64,000 nucleotides of DNA from Bin80 sp965261255 (GTDB lineage: Bacteria > Bacteroidota > Rhodothermia > Rhodothermales > Bin80): contig CBDHCQ010000004.1 in the NCBI GenBank assembly GCA_965261255.1, forward strand, positions 1,798,001 through 1,862,000, in the 5' to 3' direction. Below the pieces are notes generated by a model. It ran no database searches, was not told where the DNA came from, and saw only the letters and a list, made by a program, of their open reading frames with translations. The position numbers and the translations under genes are program-made. Shown in pieces: positions 53,939 to 62,655 of this stretch (positions are counted from its first letter, which is position 1; every line of letters starts with the position of its first letter).

Positions 53939-54157
53939 CTATCTATAGCGATATACGATACGCCCTTTAGTCAGGTCAAAAGGAGATATCTCAACTTTAA
54001 CGCGATCACCTGGGAGGATCTTGATGTGGTACATTCGCATTTTCCCGGCCAGAAAACCGAGAATGGAATGCCCGTTTTCAAGACGGACCCTGAATTGCGT
54101 GTTCGGCAGCGCGTCCGTGACTTCGCCGTCAAGTTCAATGGGTTTCTGCTTAGCCAT
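53939..54157 (-). CDS. infA: Translation initiation factor IF-1
   Basis: 72 aa, exact IF-1 length. One S1/OB fold with IELDGEVTDALPNTQFRVRL, NGHSILGFLAGKMRMYHIKI and LPGDRVKVEISPFDLTKGRI. It binds the ribosomal A site during initiation. It overlaps the map gene by 8 bp. Confidence 0.97.
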   Translation of the reverse strand: MAKQKPIELDGEVTDALPNTQFRVRLENGHSILGFLAGKMRMYHIKILPGDRVKVEISPFDLTKGRIVYRYR

Positions 54158-54968
54158 ACGATAATGCTTTCATCCTATATGGAGGCGTAGTGATTTCTTC
54201 AATGTATTCAAATGTGGTAAGCACATCCGGGCCGCTTGGGGTTATACAAACCATATGCTCATAATGCGCCGAGGAACTTCCGTCAGCTGAACAGATCGTC
54301 CATCCATCCGAATCCGTATACACTTTGGAAGTCCCCAGATTGATCATCGGCTCTATGCATAATACCATACCCGTCCTGAGCCGACGCCCTCTGCGGGGTG
54401 AGCCGATGTTGGGGACATGAGGGGATTCATGCAGTTTACTGCCGATTCCATGTCCAACGAGTTCCCGCACAACCCCCAATCCATGGGTTTTGCAGTGTCG
54501 ATAAATGGCTGCTCCAATATCACCGATATTGCCATGCGGCGTAACTGATGCAATACCAAGCTCCATTGCCTCATAGGTTACTGTGCAGAGCTGTATATCC
54601 TCAGGACTAAGATCGCCAACGCCAAATGTATATGCGCTATCGCCGAAAAAACCGTTCAATTTTACCCCACAATCTACAGATACCAGGTCACCCTGACGAA
54701 GCATATAGTCGCCTGGAATTCCATGAACCACAGCGTCATTGATAGATATGCAAAGCGAGGATGGGAATGGCGGCAGTGACGCCATACGATAGCCCTTGAA
54801 TGCCGGTTCTGCACCATGGCTGTAAATATAATCTTCAGCTATGCGATCCAGGACCGAGGTCCTTACACCAGGGGAAATGTGCTTGGCCACCTCCGCCAAC
54901 GTGCGGGAAACCAGATCAGCACAATCGCGCAGCAGTGCTATTTCGTGAGACGTCTTTATTACACTCAT
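54150..54968 (-). CDS. map: Methionine aminopeptidase type I
   Basis: 272 aa from ATG 54968, which shares its A with the secY stop (TGATG). Metal-binding and active-site segments are present: AVVHGIPGD (His), VSVDCGVKLNGFFGDSAYTF (two Asp), GHGIGSKLHESPHVPN (His), MVLCIEPMI (Glu) and SSAHYEHM (Glu). It removes N-terminal Met from new proteins. A standard companion of secY and infA. Confidence 0.96.
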   Translation of the reverse strand: MSVIKTSHEIALLRDCADLVSRTLAEVAKHISPGVRTSVLDRIAEDYIYSHGAEPAFKGYRMASLPPFPSSLCISINDAVVHGIPGDYMLRQGDLVSVDCGVKLNGFFGDSAYTFGVGDLSPEDIQLCTVTYEAMELGIASVTPHGNIGDIGAAIYRHCKTHGLGVVRELVGHGIGSKLHESPHVPNIGSPRRGRRLRTGMVLCIEPMINLGTSKVYTDSDGWTICSADGSSSAHYEHMVCITPSGPDVLTTFEYIEEITTPPYRMKALSYG

Positions 54969-56287
54969 CAACGTGACCGACCTCGAATGCGACCGCTCTT
55001 CATAAATCCATCATAATGACGCATCAGCAGATGGCTTTCGACTTGTTTAAGTGTATCCAAAGTTACGCCAACCATAATCAAGAGGCTCGTGCCTCCAAAA
55101 AATTGGGCGAATTGCTGCGTTTCCGTCAGACCCAGTTGCACAGCAAATGCAGGCAGGATCGCCGCAAAGCCGATAAATAATGATCCCGGCAAGGTTACAC
55201 GCGTCAGGATCGCATCAATGAATTCACTCGTTTGTCTACCCGGCCGGATCCCCGGTATAAAGCCCCCCTGGCGCTTCATCGTATCGGCCATCTCTTTCGG
55301 ATTAACTGCAATTGCAGTATAAAAATATGTGAAGAACACACATACGAAAAAGAAGATGATTGAATAACCCCAACTGGTGAAGTCCAGGAAGAGTGCACCA
55401 AAACGCTGCATAAACTCGTTGTTCGGCGCGAACTGTGCAATCGTACCCGGCACAAACATGATTGACTGCGCAAAAATGATGGGCATCACACCCGCTGCAT
55501 TCACACGTACCGGCAGGTACTGAGTCGTTCCCCCATATACCTTGCGTCCAACTACACGCTTAGCATACTGAACGGGAATGCGCCGCGTACCCTGTGTCAT
55601 CAAGACAACGAATGCAGTTACAACAACCAGAACCCCGATCTCAAAGATTACTAGGAATAGATTTGCAGATTGCCGCATTTCATTCATAAATGCCTGCGGT
55701 AGAAAGGCAATGATCCCGATCGTAATAATGAGTGATATTCCGTTGCCGATGCCGCTCTCGGTAATGCGTTCCCCAAGCCACATCACAAACATCGTCCCGG
55801 CAGTGAGGACAATCACGGTGCTGATTATGAAAAAGGTTTGCGGGACCTCGATTGCCTGGGGGACTGTCCCCCATAAAAACAGGCTATACCCAATAGATTG
55901 CAGCGCCGTGATACCCGCGGTACCATAGCGGGTAAGCTGGGTAATCTTGCGGCGGCCCTCTTCCCCTTCACGCTGAAGCTTCTGGAAATAAGGTACCGCT
56001 GCGCCTAAAAGCTGGATTATGATTGATGCCGTGATGTACGGCATAATTCCCAACGCAAATACCCCCGCCTGAAGGAAAGCTCCACCAACAAAGAGATTGA
56101 AGAAGCCAAACAAATTGTTGGGATCTCCCTGTGCAAATGCATTCGTGAGCGCCGTAGCATTAATGCCGGGCAGAGTCACATAAGCCCCCACTCGGTAAAT
56201 GACCAGGATACTAAGAGTATAGATGATGCGTTTGCGCAATTCATCAATCTTCCAGATACTGCGCAAACTGTCGGCAATTCCCGCCAT
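54968..56287 (-). CDS. secY: Preprotein translocase subunit SecY
   Basis: 439 aa with 10 membrane helices. IDELRKRIIYTLSILVIYRV, PYITASIIIQLLGAAVPYFQ, ERITESGIGNGISLIITIGI, RRIPVQYAKRV and the cytoplasmic loop QGGFIPGIRPGRQTSEFID are diagnostic. Forms the SecYEG channel. It starts 21 bp after rplO and shares one base with map. Confidence 0.97.
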   Translation of the reverse strand: MAGIADSLRSIWKIDELRKRIIYTLSILVIYRVGAYVTLPGINATALTNAFAQGDPNNLFGFFNLFVGGAFLQAGVFALGIMPYITASIIIQLLGAAVPYFQKLQREGEEGRRKITQLTRYGTAGITALQSIGYSLFLWGTVPQAIEVPQTFFIISTVIVLTAGTMFVMWLGERITESGIGNGISLIITIGIIAFLPQAFMNEMRQSANLFLVIFEIGVLVVVTAFVVLMTQGTRRIPVQYAKRVVGRKVYGGTTQYLPVRVNAAGVMPIIFAQSIMFVPGTIAQFAPNNEFMQRFGALFLDFTSWGYSIIFFFVCVFFTYFYTAIAVNPKEMADTMKRQGGFIPGIRPGRQTSEFIDAILTRVTLPGSLFIGFAAILPAFAVQLGLTETQQFAQFFGGTSLLIMVGVTLDTLKQVESHLLMRHYDGFMKSGRIRGRSR

Positions 56288-56308
56288 TCGGAGGTCGCTC
56301 GGCTGAGT

Positions 56309-56779
56309 TTAGTTGGCTGACAGGCGCGTAATCGTTCCGCCTGCTGCCTGAATTTTTTCTTGTGCTGACTTGCTGAAAGCATGAACCTCTATGTTCAATG
56401 CTGTCGTCAGCTCACCATCTCCAAGAATCTTGACCCGATCGTTTTTTCTGATCAAGCCCGCTTCAATCAATACTTCCAGCGTGACCGGAGCGTTTGCATC
56501 AAGAGTTTTCTGTTCAATGTGCGCTTCAAGCTGCGCCAGATTCAATACTTTGTACGACACCCGGTTCGGATTCTTGAACCCGAACTTGGGTATGCGCCGC
56601 TGGAGTGGCATTTGGCCACCTTCAAACCATGAGGGCATACGACGATTACCTGTGCGGCTCTTTTGCCCTTTGTTCCCTCGTGTGGAGCTGTGCCCACCCT
56701 TGCCAGATCCTACGCCTCGCCCCAATCGCTTATTGCGTCTTGTTGCGCCCTTTGCTGGCTTTAATGTACTTAGGTTCAT
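56309..56779 (-). CDS. rplO: 50S ribosomal protein L15
   Basis: 156 aa. RNKRLGRGVGSGKGGHSSTR, GNKGQKSRTGNRRMPSWFEG, GQMPLQRRIPKFGF and the C-terminal ALNIEVHAFSKSAQEKIQAA are the L15 landmarks. It overlaps rpmD by 4 bp (ATGA). Confidence 0.97.
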   Translation of the reverse strand: MNLSTLKPAKGATRRNKRLGRGVGSGKGGHSSTRGNKGQKSRTGNRRMPSWFEGGQMPLQRRIPKFGFKNPNRVSYKVLNLAQLEAHIEQKTLDANAPVTLEVLIEAGLIRKNDRVKILGDGELTTALNIEVHAFSKSAQEKIQAAGGTITRLSAN

Positions 56780-56985
56780 TCGCTCGACTTTGTTTCTTGT
56801 CCCTCAGCAATGGTTTCTTCTACGTGTATCAAATGCGACACTTTACGTAGCATACCCCGGATTACAGGGGTATCCCCGTGGGTCACTGTATGGCGTATAC
56901 GACGCAATCCTAGTGCCTGGATCGTCCGGCGTTGAAGATCAGATGAGCCAATCAGGCTCCGTGTCTGAGTAATTTTGAGTGACAT
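56776..56985 (-). CDS. rpmD: 50S ribosomal protein L30
   Basis: 69 aa. MSLKITQTRSLIGSSDLQRR, TIQALGLRRIRHTVTHGDTP and VIRGMLRKVSHLIHVEE cover the L30 fold, with a short acidic C-terminal extension (about 10 residues) beyond the usual 59. It begins 8 bp after rpsE. Confidence 0.95.
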   Translation of the reverse strand: MSLKITQTRSLIGSSDLQRRTIQALGLRRIRHTVTHGDTPVIRGMLRKVSHLIHVEETIAEGQETKSSE

Positions 56986-56993
56986 GAAAGTTT

Positions 56994-57530
56994 CTATCCT
57001 TCAAATACACGGCTCAACGGAATACCACGCCGACGCGCCACCTCGAGAGGGTGCTCAAGACTGCGCAGTGCATTCATGGTCGCTGCCACCTGGTTGTGCG
57101 GATTGCTGCTTCCAAGTGATTTAGAAAGCACATTCTTGATCCCCACACACTCAAGTACAGCACGGACACCTCCCCCTGCAATTACACCCGTACCCGGTGA
57201 TGCGGGTTTGAGCAGCACACGCCCGGCGTCTTTCTTACCAATCACACGATGTGGAATTGTACCATTCTTTGTAACCGGGACAGAGATTAAATGCTTTTTG
57301 GCATTTTCTGTCCCCTTCTTGATGGCGTCTGCAACCTCATTTGCCTTTCCTAGACCTGCACCTACATGGCCTTCGCCATCTCCAACTACGACAACCGCAT
57401 TAAAAGAAAATCGCCGCCCCCCCTTGACTACCTTAGCCACACGTTTGACCTTGACCAAACGGTCAATCCATTCGGTCTGGTCAGCGGTCTCACTGCTACG
57501 GTTACGCTGTTGCTGTTGCGTCTTTTTCAT
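56994..57530 (-). CDS. rpsE: 30S ribosomal protein S5
   Basis: 178 aa. The double-stranded-RNA-binding part is VKRVAKVVKGGRRFSFNAVV and GDGEGHVGAGLGKANEVADA; the C-terminal part is AGGGVRAVLECVGIKNVLSK and GSSNPHNQVAATMNALRSL. Contributes to decoding accuracy. It begins 26 bp after rplR. Confidence 0.97.
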   Translation of the reverse strand: MKKTQQQQRNRSSETADQTEWIDRLVKVKRVAKVVKGGRRFSFNAVVVVGDGEGHVGAGLGKANEVADAIKKGTENAKKHLISVPVTKNGTIPHRVIGKKDAGRVLLKPASPGTGVIAGGGVRAVLECVGIKNVLSKSLGSSNPHNQVAATMNALRSLEHPLEVARRRGIPLSRVFEG

Positions 57531-57556
57531 TCAGTATCAGATACCCTTATTATCCG

Positions 57557-57922
57557 TCAAAATTTCAGTCCTCCCTTACGTGCACCTTCGGCCAGCGAGC
57601 GAACACGGCCGTGGTAACGATAGCCGTTGCGATCAAAGATCGCTTGGCTAATACCGCATTCCGCGGCACGGTCTGCCAGACGTTCACCAACGACCAAGCC
57701 TGCGTGCATGGGTGAGTCGGCTTCATGACCCTTGTCCAATGTTGATGCCGATGCGAGCGTCCGCCCGCTAACATCGTCCACCAACTGTGCATATAGGTTA
57801 CGGTTGCTCCGAAACACAGTCAGTCTGGGGCGGTCAGCCGTACCGCGTATTCTGCGACGAATGCTTCGCTTGGTACGAAGCCTACGCACACCCTTGGCTG
57901 ATTTTACTTTACGAATTGCCAT
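57557..57922 (-). CDS. rplR: 50S ribosomal protein L18
   Basis: 121 aa. RRLRTKRSIRRRIRGTADRP, LTVFRSNRNLYAQLVDDVSG, VGERLADRAAECGISQAIFD and YHGRVRSLAEGARKGGLKF match L18 end to end. It binds 5S rRNA. It begins 12 bp after rplF. Confidence 0.97.
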   Translation of the reverse strand: MAIRKVKSAKGVRRLRTKRSIRRRIRGTADRPRLTVFRSNRNLYAQLVDDVSGRTLASASTLDKGHEADSPMHAGLVVGERLADRAAECGISQAIFDRNGYRYHGRVRSLAEGARKGGLKF

Positions 57923-57934
57923 ATCTCCTGTAGA

Positions 57935-58495
57935 TCACTGTTTGGAAGCAGTTTTACCGGCCTTCCTACGCACATACTCATTGATGTACCGGATCCCTTT
58001 ACCCTTATACGGCTCCGGTGGACGTAGAGAACGAATCTTTGCAGCAACCTGCCCAACGGCCTGTTTATCAATACCGGATACGGTAACCTTCGGGGTACGA
58101 CCACGACCACCTCCCTCTGCTTCAACGGTTACGTTGTCAGGAGGCACAAAATAAATCGGATGGGAATGTCCCACTGCCAGCTCCAGTACGCCATTCTTAA
58201 CCTCAGCACGCGTGCCAACTCCGATGATTTCCAAGTGCTTCGTGAACCCCTTGCTCACCCCCGTTACCATGTTCGCCAAAAGCGAACGATACAGACCATG
58301 CATAGCACGGTGTCGTTTCTGATCCGTAGGTCTTGAAACGCTGAGTTCGCCTGATTCCTGGGAGAGTACCAGATTGGGCGGCACCTGGAGGTGCAATACA
58401 CCCTTGGGTCCGGTTACCGTCACCGCGTTCCCACTGGAAACATCAACCTTGACTCCCGCCTCAATCACTATGCTTTGTCTGCCAATCCTTGACAT
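57935..58495 (-). CDS. rplF: 50S ribosomal protein L6
   Basis: 186 aa from ATG 58495 (a TTG one codon upstream is in frame). MSRIGRQSIVIEAGVKVDVS, GPKGVLHLQVPPNLVLS and the C-terminal SGIDKQAVGQVAAKIRSLRP, PEPYKGKGIRY are the L6 signatures. It binds 23S rRNA near the factor-binding site. Confidence 0.97.
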   Translation of the reverse strand: MSRIGRQSIVIEAGVKVDVSSGNAVTVTGPKGVLHLQVPPNLVLSQESGELSVSRPTDQKRHRAMHGLYRSLLANMVTGVSKGFTKHLEIIGVGTRAEVKNGVLELAVGHSHPIYFVPPDNVTVEAEGGGRGRTPKVTVSGIDKQAVGQVAAKIRSLRPPEPYKGKGIRYINEYVRRKAGKTASKQ

Positions 58496-58507
58496 CAATG
58501 ATTTATT

Positions 58508-58909
58508 CTAAAACACATGTGCTAGTACTTCACCACCGACATGGGCGCGTTCCGCTTCCTTGTCAGTCATTACCCCTCGTGAAGTGGAAAGTATTGCAAC
58601 ACCGAGACCGTTCTGGACGCGGGGTAAGTTATCCGCTTTCGCATATACGCGCAAGCCCGGTTTCGAAATCCGATTCATCGAACGAATTGCCCCCTTTCCA
58701 CGGTGATCATACTTGAGAAAGATGCGCAACAATCCCTGATTGCCATCATCTACATTCAAAAACCGGGTGATGTATCCTTTGTCATTGAGGATTTGTGTGA
58801 TCGCCCGTTTTATTCTGGATGCTGGTATATCCGTATATCTGTGCCCGGCCATTTGTGCGTTACGCAGCCGCGCCAGATAGTCACCAACCGGATCTGTGAT
58901 CACTCCCAT
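58508..58909 (-). CDS. rpsH: 30S ribosomal protein S8
   Basis: 133 aa from ATG 58909 (MGVITDPVGDYLARLRNAQM); the frame extends to a TTG at 58921 inside rpsN. The C-terminus NGLGVAILSTSRGVMTDKEA, RAHVGGEVLAHVF is typical. A regulator of the spc operon in E. coli; no target site was identified here. It starts 5 bp after the rpsN stop. Confidence 0.97.
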   Translation of the reverse strand: MGVITDPVGDYLARLRNAQMAGHRYTDIPASRIKRAITQILNDKGYITRFLNVDDGNQGLLRIFLKYDHRGKGAIRSMNRISKPGLRVYAKADNLPRVQNGLGVAILSTSRGVMTDKEAERAHVGGEVLAHVF

Positions 58910-58914
58910 TCTAA

Positions 58915-59184
58915 TTACCAACTTGATTTACGAATTCCAGGAATCTTGCCAGCCCGGGCCATATCACGAAAAGCAATCCTCGAAACACCATACACCCGGA
59001 TATAACCACGTGCACGCCCCGTGAACTGACACCGGTTACGCAACCGCGAAGGGCTAGCATCACGCGGTAGGCGCTGAAGGGCTTCGTAGTCCTTGTTGGC
59101 CCGCAGCTCTGCCCTGCGCTCGGCATACTGCGCAACCATACGCTCACGTTTCTTCTGACGGGCTATAACACTCTTTTTGGCCAT
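58915..59184 (-). CDS. rpsN: 30S ribosomal protein S14 (zinc-free form)
   Basis: 89 aa long-type S14. MAKKSVIARQKKRERMVAQY and LPRDASPSRLRNRCQFTGRA, RGYIRVYGVSRIAFRDMARA are present; no CxxC pairs, so it does not bind zinc. It begins 18 bp after rplE. Confidence 0.96.
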   Translation of the reverse strand: MAKKSVIARQKKRERMVAQYAERRAELRANKDYEALQRLPRDASPSRLRNRCQFTGRARGYIRVYGVSRIAFRDMARAGKIPGIRKSSW

Positions 59185-59202
59185 GAACCTTCTTCTTTTT
59201 CG

Positions 59203-59772
59203 TTATCGGTTGCCTTCTCCGCGGCGCACAAATGGCATCCCCAACTCCTTGAGCAACGCAAATGCTTCCTCGTCCGAAGGCGCGGTGGTCACGAACGTAA
59301 GCCCCAAACCGGATATACGCTCAATCTGATCCACGTTGATCTCCGGGAAAATAATTTGTTCCTTGATACCCAGCGAATAGTTTCCCCGTCCATCAAAACT
59401 GCCGTCCGGCACGCCTCGAAAATCCCTTACACGCGGAAGCGCCAGTGTAATCAACCTATCAAGAAACTCCCACATTCGGTCTCCACGAAGCGTTACGCTC
59501 GCCCCAATCGGCATGCCCTCGCGCAGTTTAAAGTTCGAGACACTCTTGCGGGCACGCCGCACAGCCGGCTGCTGACCGGTAATACGCCGTAACTCATCCA
59601 CTGCACCGTCCAAAAGCTTCTTGTTCTGGGTGGCCTCCCCCACCCCCTTATTGACGGTGATCTTGACCAGCCTTGGAACCTGCATACGGTTCCTGTAAGA
59701 AAACTTCTTACTCAGCTGATCAATGATTTCAGATTTGTAACGCGCCTTCAGACGCGGTTCATATTGTGCCAT
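59203..59772 (-). CDS. rplE: 50S ribosomal protein L5
   Basis: 189 aa. QVPRLVKITVNKGVGEATQN, ITGQQPAVRRARKSVSNFKL, REGMPIGASVTLRGDRMWEF and GNYSLGIKEQIIFPEINVD are L5 landmarks. It binds 5S rRNA and contacts the P-site tRNA. It begins 4 bp after rplX. Confidence 0.97.
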   Translation of the reverse strand: MAQYEPRLKARYKSEIIDQLSKKFSYRNRMQVPRLVKITVNKGVGEATQNKKLLDGAVDELRRITGQQPAVRRARKSVSNFKLREGMPIGASVTLRGDRMWEFLDRLITLALPRVRDFRGVPDGSFDGRGNYSLGIKEQIIFPEINVDQIERISGLGLTFVTTAPSDEEAFALLKELGMPFVRRGEGNR

Positions 59773-59776
59773 TGCT

Positions 59777-60157
59777 CTAGTTCAGCTCCTCTCCAGTCGT
59801 TTTCGCATAACGAACCCAGCGTCCCTGACCGGTGTCAATATCCTCAATTCGCTTACGCCCAATTCGCGTAGGATCACCATTACTGTCAATAGGCTGAACG
59901 TTGGAGATGTGAATGGACATTTCGCGTTGCACGCGACCACCCTGCGGATAAGTCTGATCGGGGCGTGTATGACGGATCCGAAGATTAACTCCTTCCACAA
60001 TCACACGCTCTCTTTCTGGAAATACACGAAGTACTTTCCCCACGTATCCCCGTCCTCGCGCAGGACTTCCTTTGGAAGCCGAAATATCCTTCGTTAGCAT
60101 CACCATGTCGCCTTTCTTGACATGCGGCTTCCTTGTTTTTCTTTGTAATTGAGCCAT
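59777..60157 (-). CDS. rplX: 50S ribosomal protein L24
   Basis: 126 aa. VKKGDMVMLTKDISASKGSP starts the KOW motif, followed by GYVGKVLRVFPERERVIVEG, VNLRIRHTRP and EMSIHISNVQPI. About 20 residues longer than E. coli L24 at the C-terminus. It assists early 50S assembly. Confidence 0.96.
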   Translation of the reverse strand: MAQLQRKTRKPHVKKGDMVMLTKDISASKGSPARGRGYVGKVLRVFPERERVIVEGVNLRIRHTRPDQTYPQGGRVQREMSIHISNVQPIDSNGDPTRIGRKRIEDIDTGQGRWVRYAKTTGEELN

Positions 60158-60171
60158 TACTCTTGGTTCCT

Positions 60172-60540
60172 CTATATAACTTCCGGTGCCAGGGAGACAA
60201 TACGCATGTACTGTTTCTCGCGTAGTTCCCGCGCGACTGGCCCGAAGATCCTCGTACCTCTGGGCTCTCCCTGGGCGTTAAGCAGAACGGCTGCATTCTC
60301 ATCAAATCGAATGTAGGATCCGTCTGTCCGACGTAATTCTTTACGGGTACGGACAACAACTGCCCGGGAGACATCTCCCTTCTTGACGTTTCCGCCGGGG
60401 ATAGCAGATTTTACGGATACCACAATCCGGTCTCCAACCCGTGCGTAACGCCGACCACTTCCACCGAGCACGCGGATGCAAAGGACTTCCTTAGCACCAC
60501 TGTTGTCGGCAACGGCCAGTCTGGACTCCTGCTGTATCAT
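60172..60540 (-). CDS. rplN: 50S ribosomal protein L14
   Basis: 122 aa, the invariant length. MIQQESRLAVADNSGAKEVL, CIRVLGGSGRRYARVGDRIV, RRTDGSYIRFDENAAVLLNA and GTRIFGPVARELREKQYMRI cover the whole protein. It begins 9 bp after rpsQ. Confidence 0.98.
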   Translation of the reverse strand: MIQQESRLAVADNSGAKEVLCIRVLGGSGRRYARVGDRIVVSVKSAIPGGNVKKGDVSRAVVVRTRKELRRTDGSYIRFDENAAVLLNAQGEPRGTRIFGPVARELREKQYMRIVSLAPEVI

Positions 60541-60549
60541 CGGTTTGAC

Positions 60550-60813
60550 CTATTTCGCGCGTTCCACAATTTCCAATAGACGCCATCGTTTATGCTTGCT
60601 CAGCGGCCGCACTTCAGCCACTCGAACCATATCTCCCTCCTGAGCCTCCTCCTTCTCGTCATGAGCGAAGAGCCGGCTGGTTTTCTTGATAAACTTGCCA
60701 TAAATCGGATGCCGTACTTGTCTCTGAATGCCAACCACGATGGTTTTGTCCATCTTGTTGCTGACAACAATTCCCGTGCGTTCCTTACGCGAAGATCTCT
60801 TAAGCTCACTCAT
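60550..60813 (-). CDS. rpsQ: 30S ribosomal protein S17
   Basis: 87 aa OB fold. RKERTGIVVSNKMDKTIVVG, RQVRHPIYGKFIKKTSRLFA, HDEKEEAQEGDMVRVAEVRP and LSKHKRWRLLEIVE are the S17 sequence. It binds the 5' domain of 16S rRNA. It begins 11 bp after rpmC. Confidence 0.97.
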   Translation of the reverse strand: MSELKRSSRKERTGIVVSNKMDKTIVVGIQRQVRHPIYGKFIKKTSRLFAHDEKEEAQEGDMVRVAEVRPLSKHKRWRLLEIVERAK

Positions 60814-60824
60814 TTTGATTTATG

Positions 60825-61016
60825 CTACGCAAGTTGCTCCTTGAGAATTGTTCTCAGACGCGCAAGAAAGCGACGTTTTTCTCTGAGTATCATTGGGTTT
60901 TCCAATTGGGCAATTGCATGCCTGAATTTCAACTCAGACAGTTGCTCCTCTTCTTCGCGGATGCGCTCTTCCACTTCCTTTGTGCTAAGCGCTCTCACTT
61001 CCGGGGCTTTCATCAT
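60825..61016 (-). CDS. rpmC: 50S ribosomal protein L29
   Basis: 63 aa helical hairpin. PEVRALSTKEVEERIREEEE and QLSELKFRHAIAQLENPMIL, RRFLARLRTILKEQL fit L29. Two adjacent ATG codons are at the start. It lies near the peptide exit tunnel. It begins 3 bp after rplP. Confidence 0.95.
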   Translation of the reverse strand: MMKAPEVRALSTKEVEERIREEEEQLSELKFRHAIAQLENPMILREKRRFLARLRTILKEQLA

Positions 61017-61019
61017 CGG

Positions 61020-61445
61020 TTAATTCTCCACGTAGTCAGGCCGCACGACAAATTTTGTCTTGATCGGCAGTTTTTGTTGTGCCAGGCGCATGGCTTCTTT
61101 AGCAAGTTCAACAGGTACTCCCCCACCGACCTCAAAAAGGATACGGCCTGGGTGAACCGGAGCCGCCCAATGATCAATGGCACCTTTACCCTTGCCCATT
61201 CGAACTTCGGCAGGCTTGCTGGTAATCGGTTTATCCGGGAATACTCGGATATACACTTTGCCCACACGCTTCATTCGCCGTGTCATTGCAATACGGGCAG
61301 CCTCTATCTGTCGACTGGTTATTCGCCCCGGCTCAAGGGCTTTGATCCCAAAATCGCCAAAATTCACCCGGGCTCCGCGAGCGGTATTTCCTTTTATCCT
61401 TCCTTTTTGTTGCTTGCGGTACTTCGTCCGCTTAGGCATCAACAT
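61020..61445 (-). CDS. rplP: 50S ribosomal protein L16
   Basis: 141 aa from ATG 61445 (AGGA 4 bp upstream); ATG 61439 also fits. MLMPKRTKYRKQQKGRIKGN, GIKALEPGRITSRQIEAARI, GKVYIRVFPDKPITSKPAEV and GKGKGAIDHWAAPVHPGRIL give L16 with its A-site-facing loop. Confidence 0.97.
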   Translation of the reverse strand: MLMPKRTKYRKQQKGRIKGNTARGARVNFGDFGIKALEPGRITSRQIEAARIAMTRRMKRVGKVYIRVFPDKPITSKPAEVRMGKGKGAIDHWAAPVHPGRILFEVGGGVPVELAKEAMRLAQQKLPIKTKFVVRPDYVEN

Positions 61446-61472
61446 GAATCCTGTCCCTTTTACCCCTGATAG

Positions 61473-62273
61473 TTATCTGCGTCCTCCTCCGCCTCTGCGG
61501 GCACCTCCCGCACCACTCCGGCGCCTACGGCCATCCCGTTTGCCTCGACGCCGGTCACGGGCCTTACTTTCGCTGCCGCGTCCACCGGCATGCATCTGCC
61601 GTAGCTGCTGACGCTGGGCCTGGACGTTCGGACTAAGGTCCGGGCGCCCGAGTATTTCACCATGGTATACCCAGACTTTGACCCCAGTCGTTCCATAGAT
61701 CGTGAACGCCGTCGCTTCCGCGTAATCAATATCAGCCCGAATAGTGTGCAGCGGCACACGCCCTTCCAGATACTGTTCGACGCGCCCCATCTCTGCACCT
61801 CCAAGCCTGCCTCCCACCTTTATGCGGATCCCCTGCGCACCCATACGCATGGCCCCCTGGAGCGCCTGTTTCATTGCACGCCGAAAAGACACGCGTCCTT
61901 CCAGCTGCTGCGCAACATTCTGAGCAACTAGACTTGCATCCAACTCGGGGCGCTTAATTTCATTGATATTAATCTGAATATCCTTGGTGGTAACCCGCTT
62001 GAGCTCCTCTCTCAGTTTCTCCACTTCCTGCCCCCCGCGCCCGATAACGACACCGGGCTTGCTGGTATGCAGGGTTAAAATGATTCGCCTTGGCGTACGT
62101 TCGATCACGACACGGCTGAGCCCAGCCCGTCTTAACCGCGCCTTTAGGTAACGGCGAATCTCTTCGTCTTCAAAGATCTTGCCAGCAATCTCTTTCTTGG
62201 TGGCGTACCAGTTTGAATCCCAGCCCCGGATAGTACCGAGACGAAAACCAACTGGATGTGTTTTCTGACCCAT
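61473..62273 (-). CDS. rpsC: 30S ribosomal protein S3 with Arg/Gly-rich tail
   Basis: 266 aa. MGQKTHPVGFRLGTIRGWDS, the KH-domain motif VVIGRGGQEVEKLREELKRV and the C-terminal AQGIRIKVGGRLGGAEMGR, RADIDYAEATAFTIYGTTGV are intact. The last about 45 residues are rich in Arg and Gly (ARDRRRGKRDGRRRRSGAGG), longer than in E. coli S3 (233 aa). Confidence 0.96.
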   Translation of the reverse strand: MGQKTHPVGFRLGTIRGWDSNWYATKKEIAGKIFEDEEIRRYLKARLRRAGLSRVVIERTPRRIILTLHTSKPGVVIGRGGQEVEKLREELKRVTTKDIQININEIKRPELDASLVAQNVAQQLEGRVSFRRAMKQALQGAMRMGAQGIRIKVGGRLGGAEMGRVEQYLEGRVPLHTIRADIDYAEATAFTIYGTTGVKVWVYHGEILGRPDLSPNVQAQRQQLRQMHAGGRGSESKARDRRRGKRDGRRRRSGAGGARRGGGGRR

Positions 62274-62298
62274 GTATTCTTCTTAACGTCTCAAGCTG

Positions 62299-62649
62299 CT
62301 AGTCTTCATTTTCGGCTTTAATGGTCACGGTCAGGTGACTCATTCGTTTACGGATAGGATGTGCTTGACCGCGTGGAACCGGACGGATTCGCTTTAGCAT
62401 CGGCCCTTCGTCAACTCTGATTTCTTTGACAAACAAGTCGTTCTCGTCAAACCGCTCGTCGGGGTTCTTGTCTATCAGGTTATGCACGGCCGACCTGATC
62501 GCAAGGGAAACAGGTCGAGTAACGGCTTGCGGTAAAAAATGCAAAACATTCAGTGCCTCGGGCACCGAGCGACCCCGAACCACATTGACCACTCTCCGCA
62601 TCTTTCGCGGCGAGCTCGGAATATACTTACGTACGGCGCGTGCCTCCAT
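62299..62649 (-). CDS. rplV: 50S ribosomal protein L22
   Basis: 116 aa. MEARAVRKYIPSSPRKMRRV, VNVVRGRSVPEALNVLHFLP and RIRPVPRGQAHPIRKRMSHL are the L22 landmarks, including the tunnel-lining hairpin. It begins 6 bp after rpsS. Confidence 0.97.
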   Translation of the reverse strand: MEARAVRKYIPSSPRKMRRVVNVVRGRSVPEALNVLHFLPQAVTRPVSLAIRSAVHNLIDKNPDERFDENDLFVKEIRVDEGPMLKRIRPVPRGQAHPIRKRMSHLTVTIKAENED

Positions 62650-62655
62650 TGTAAA

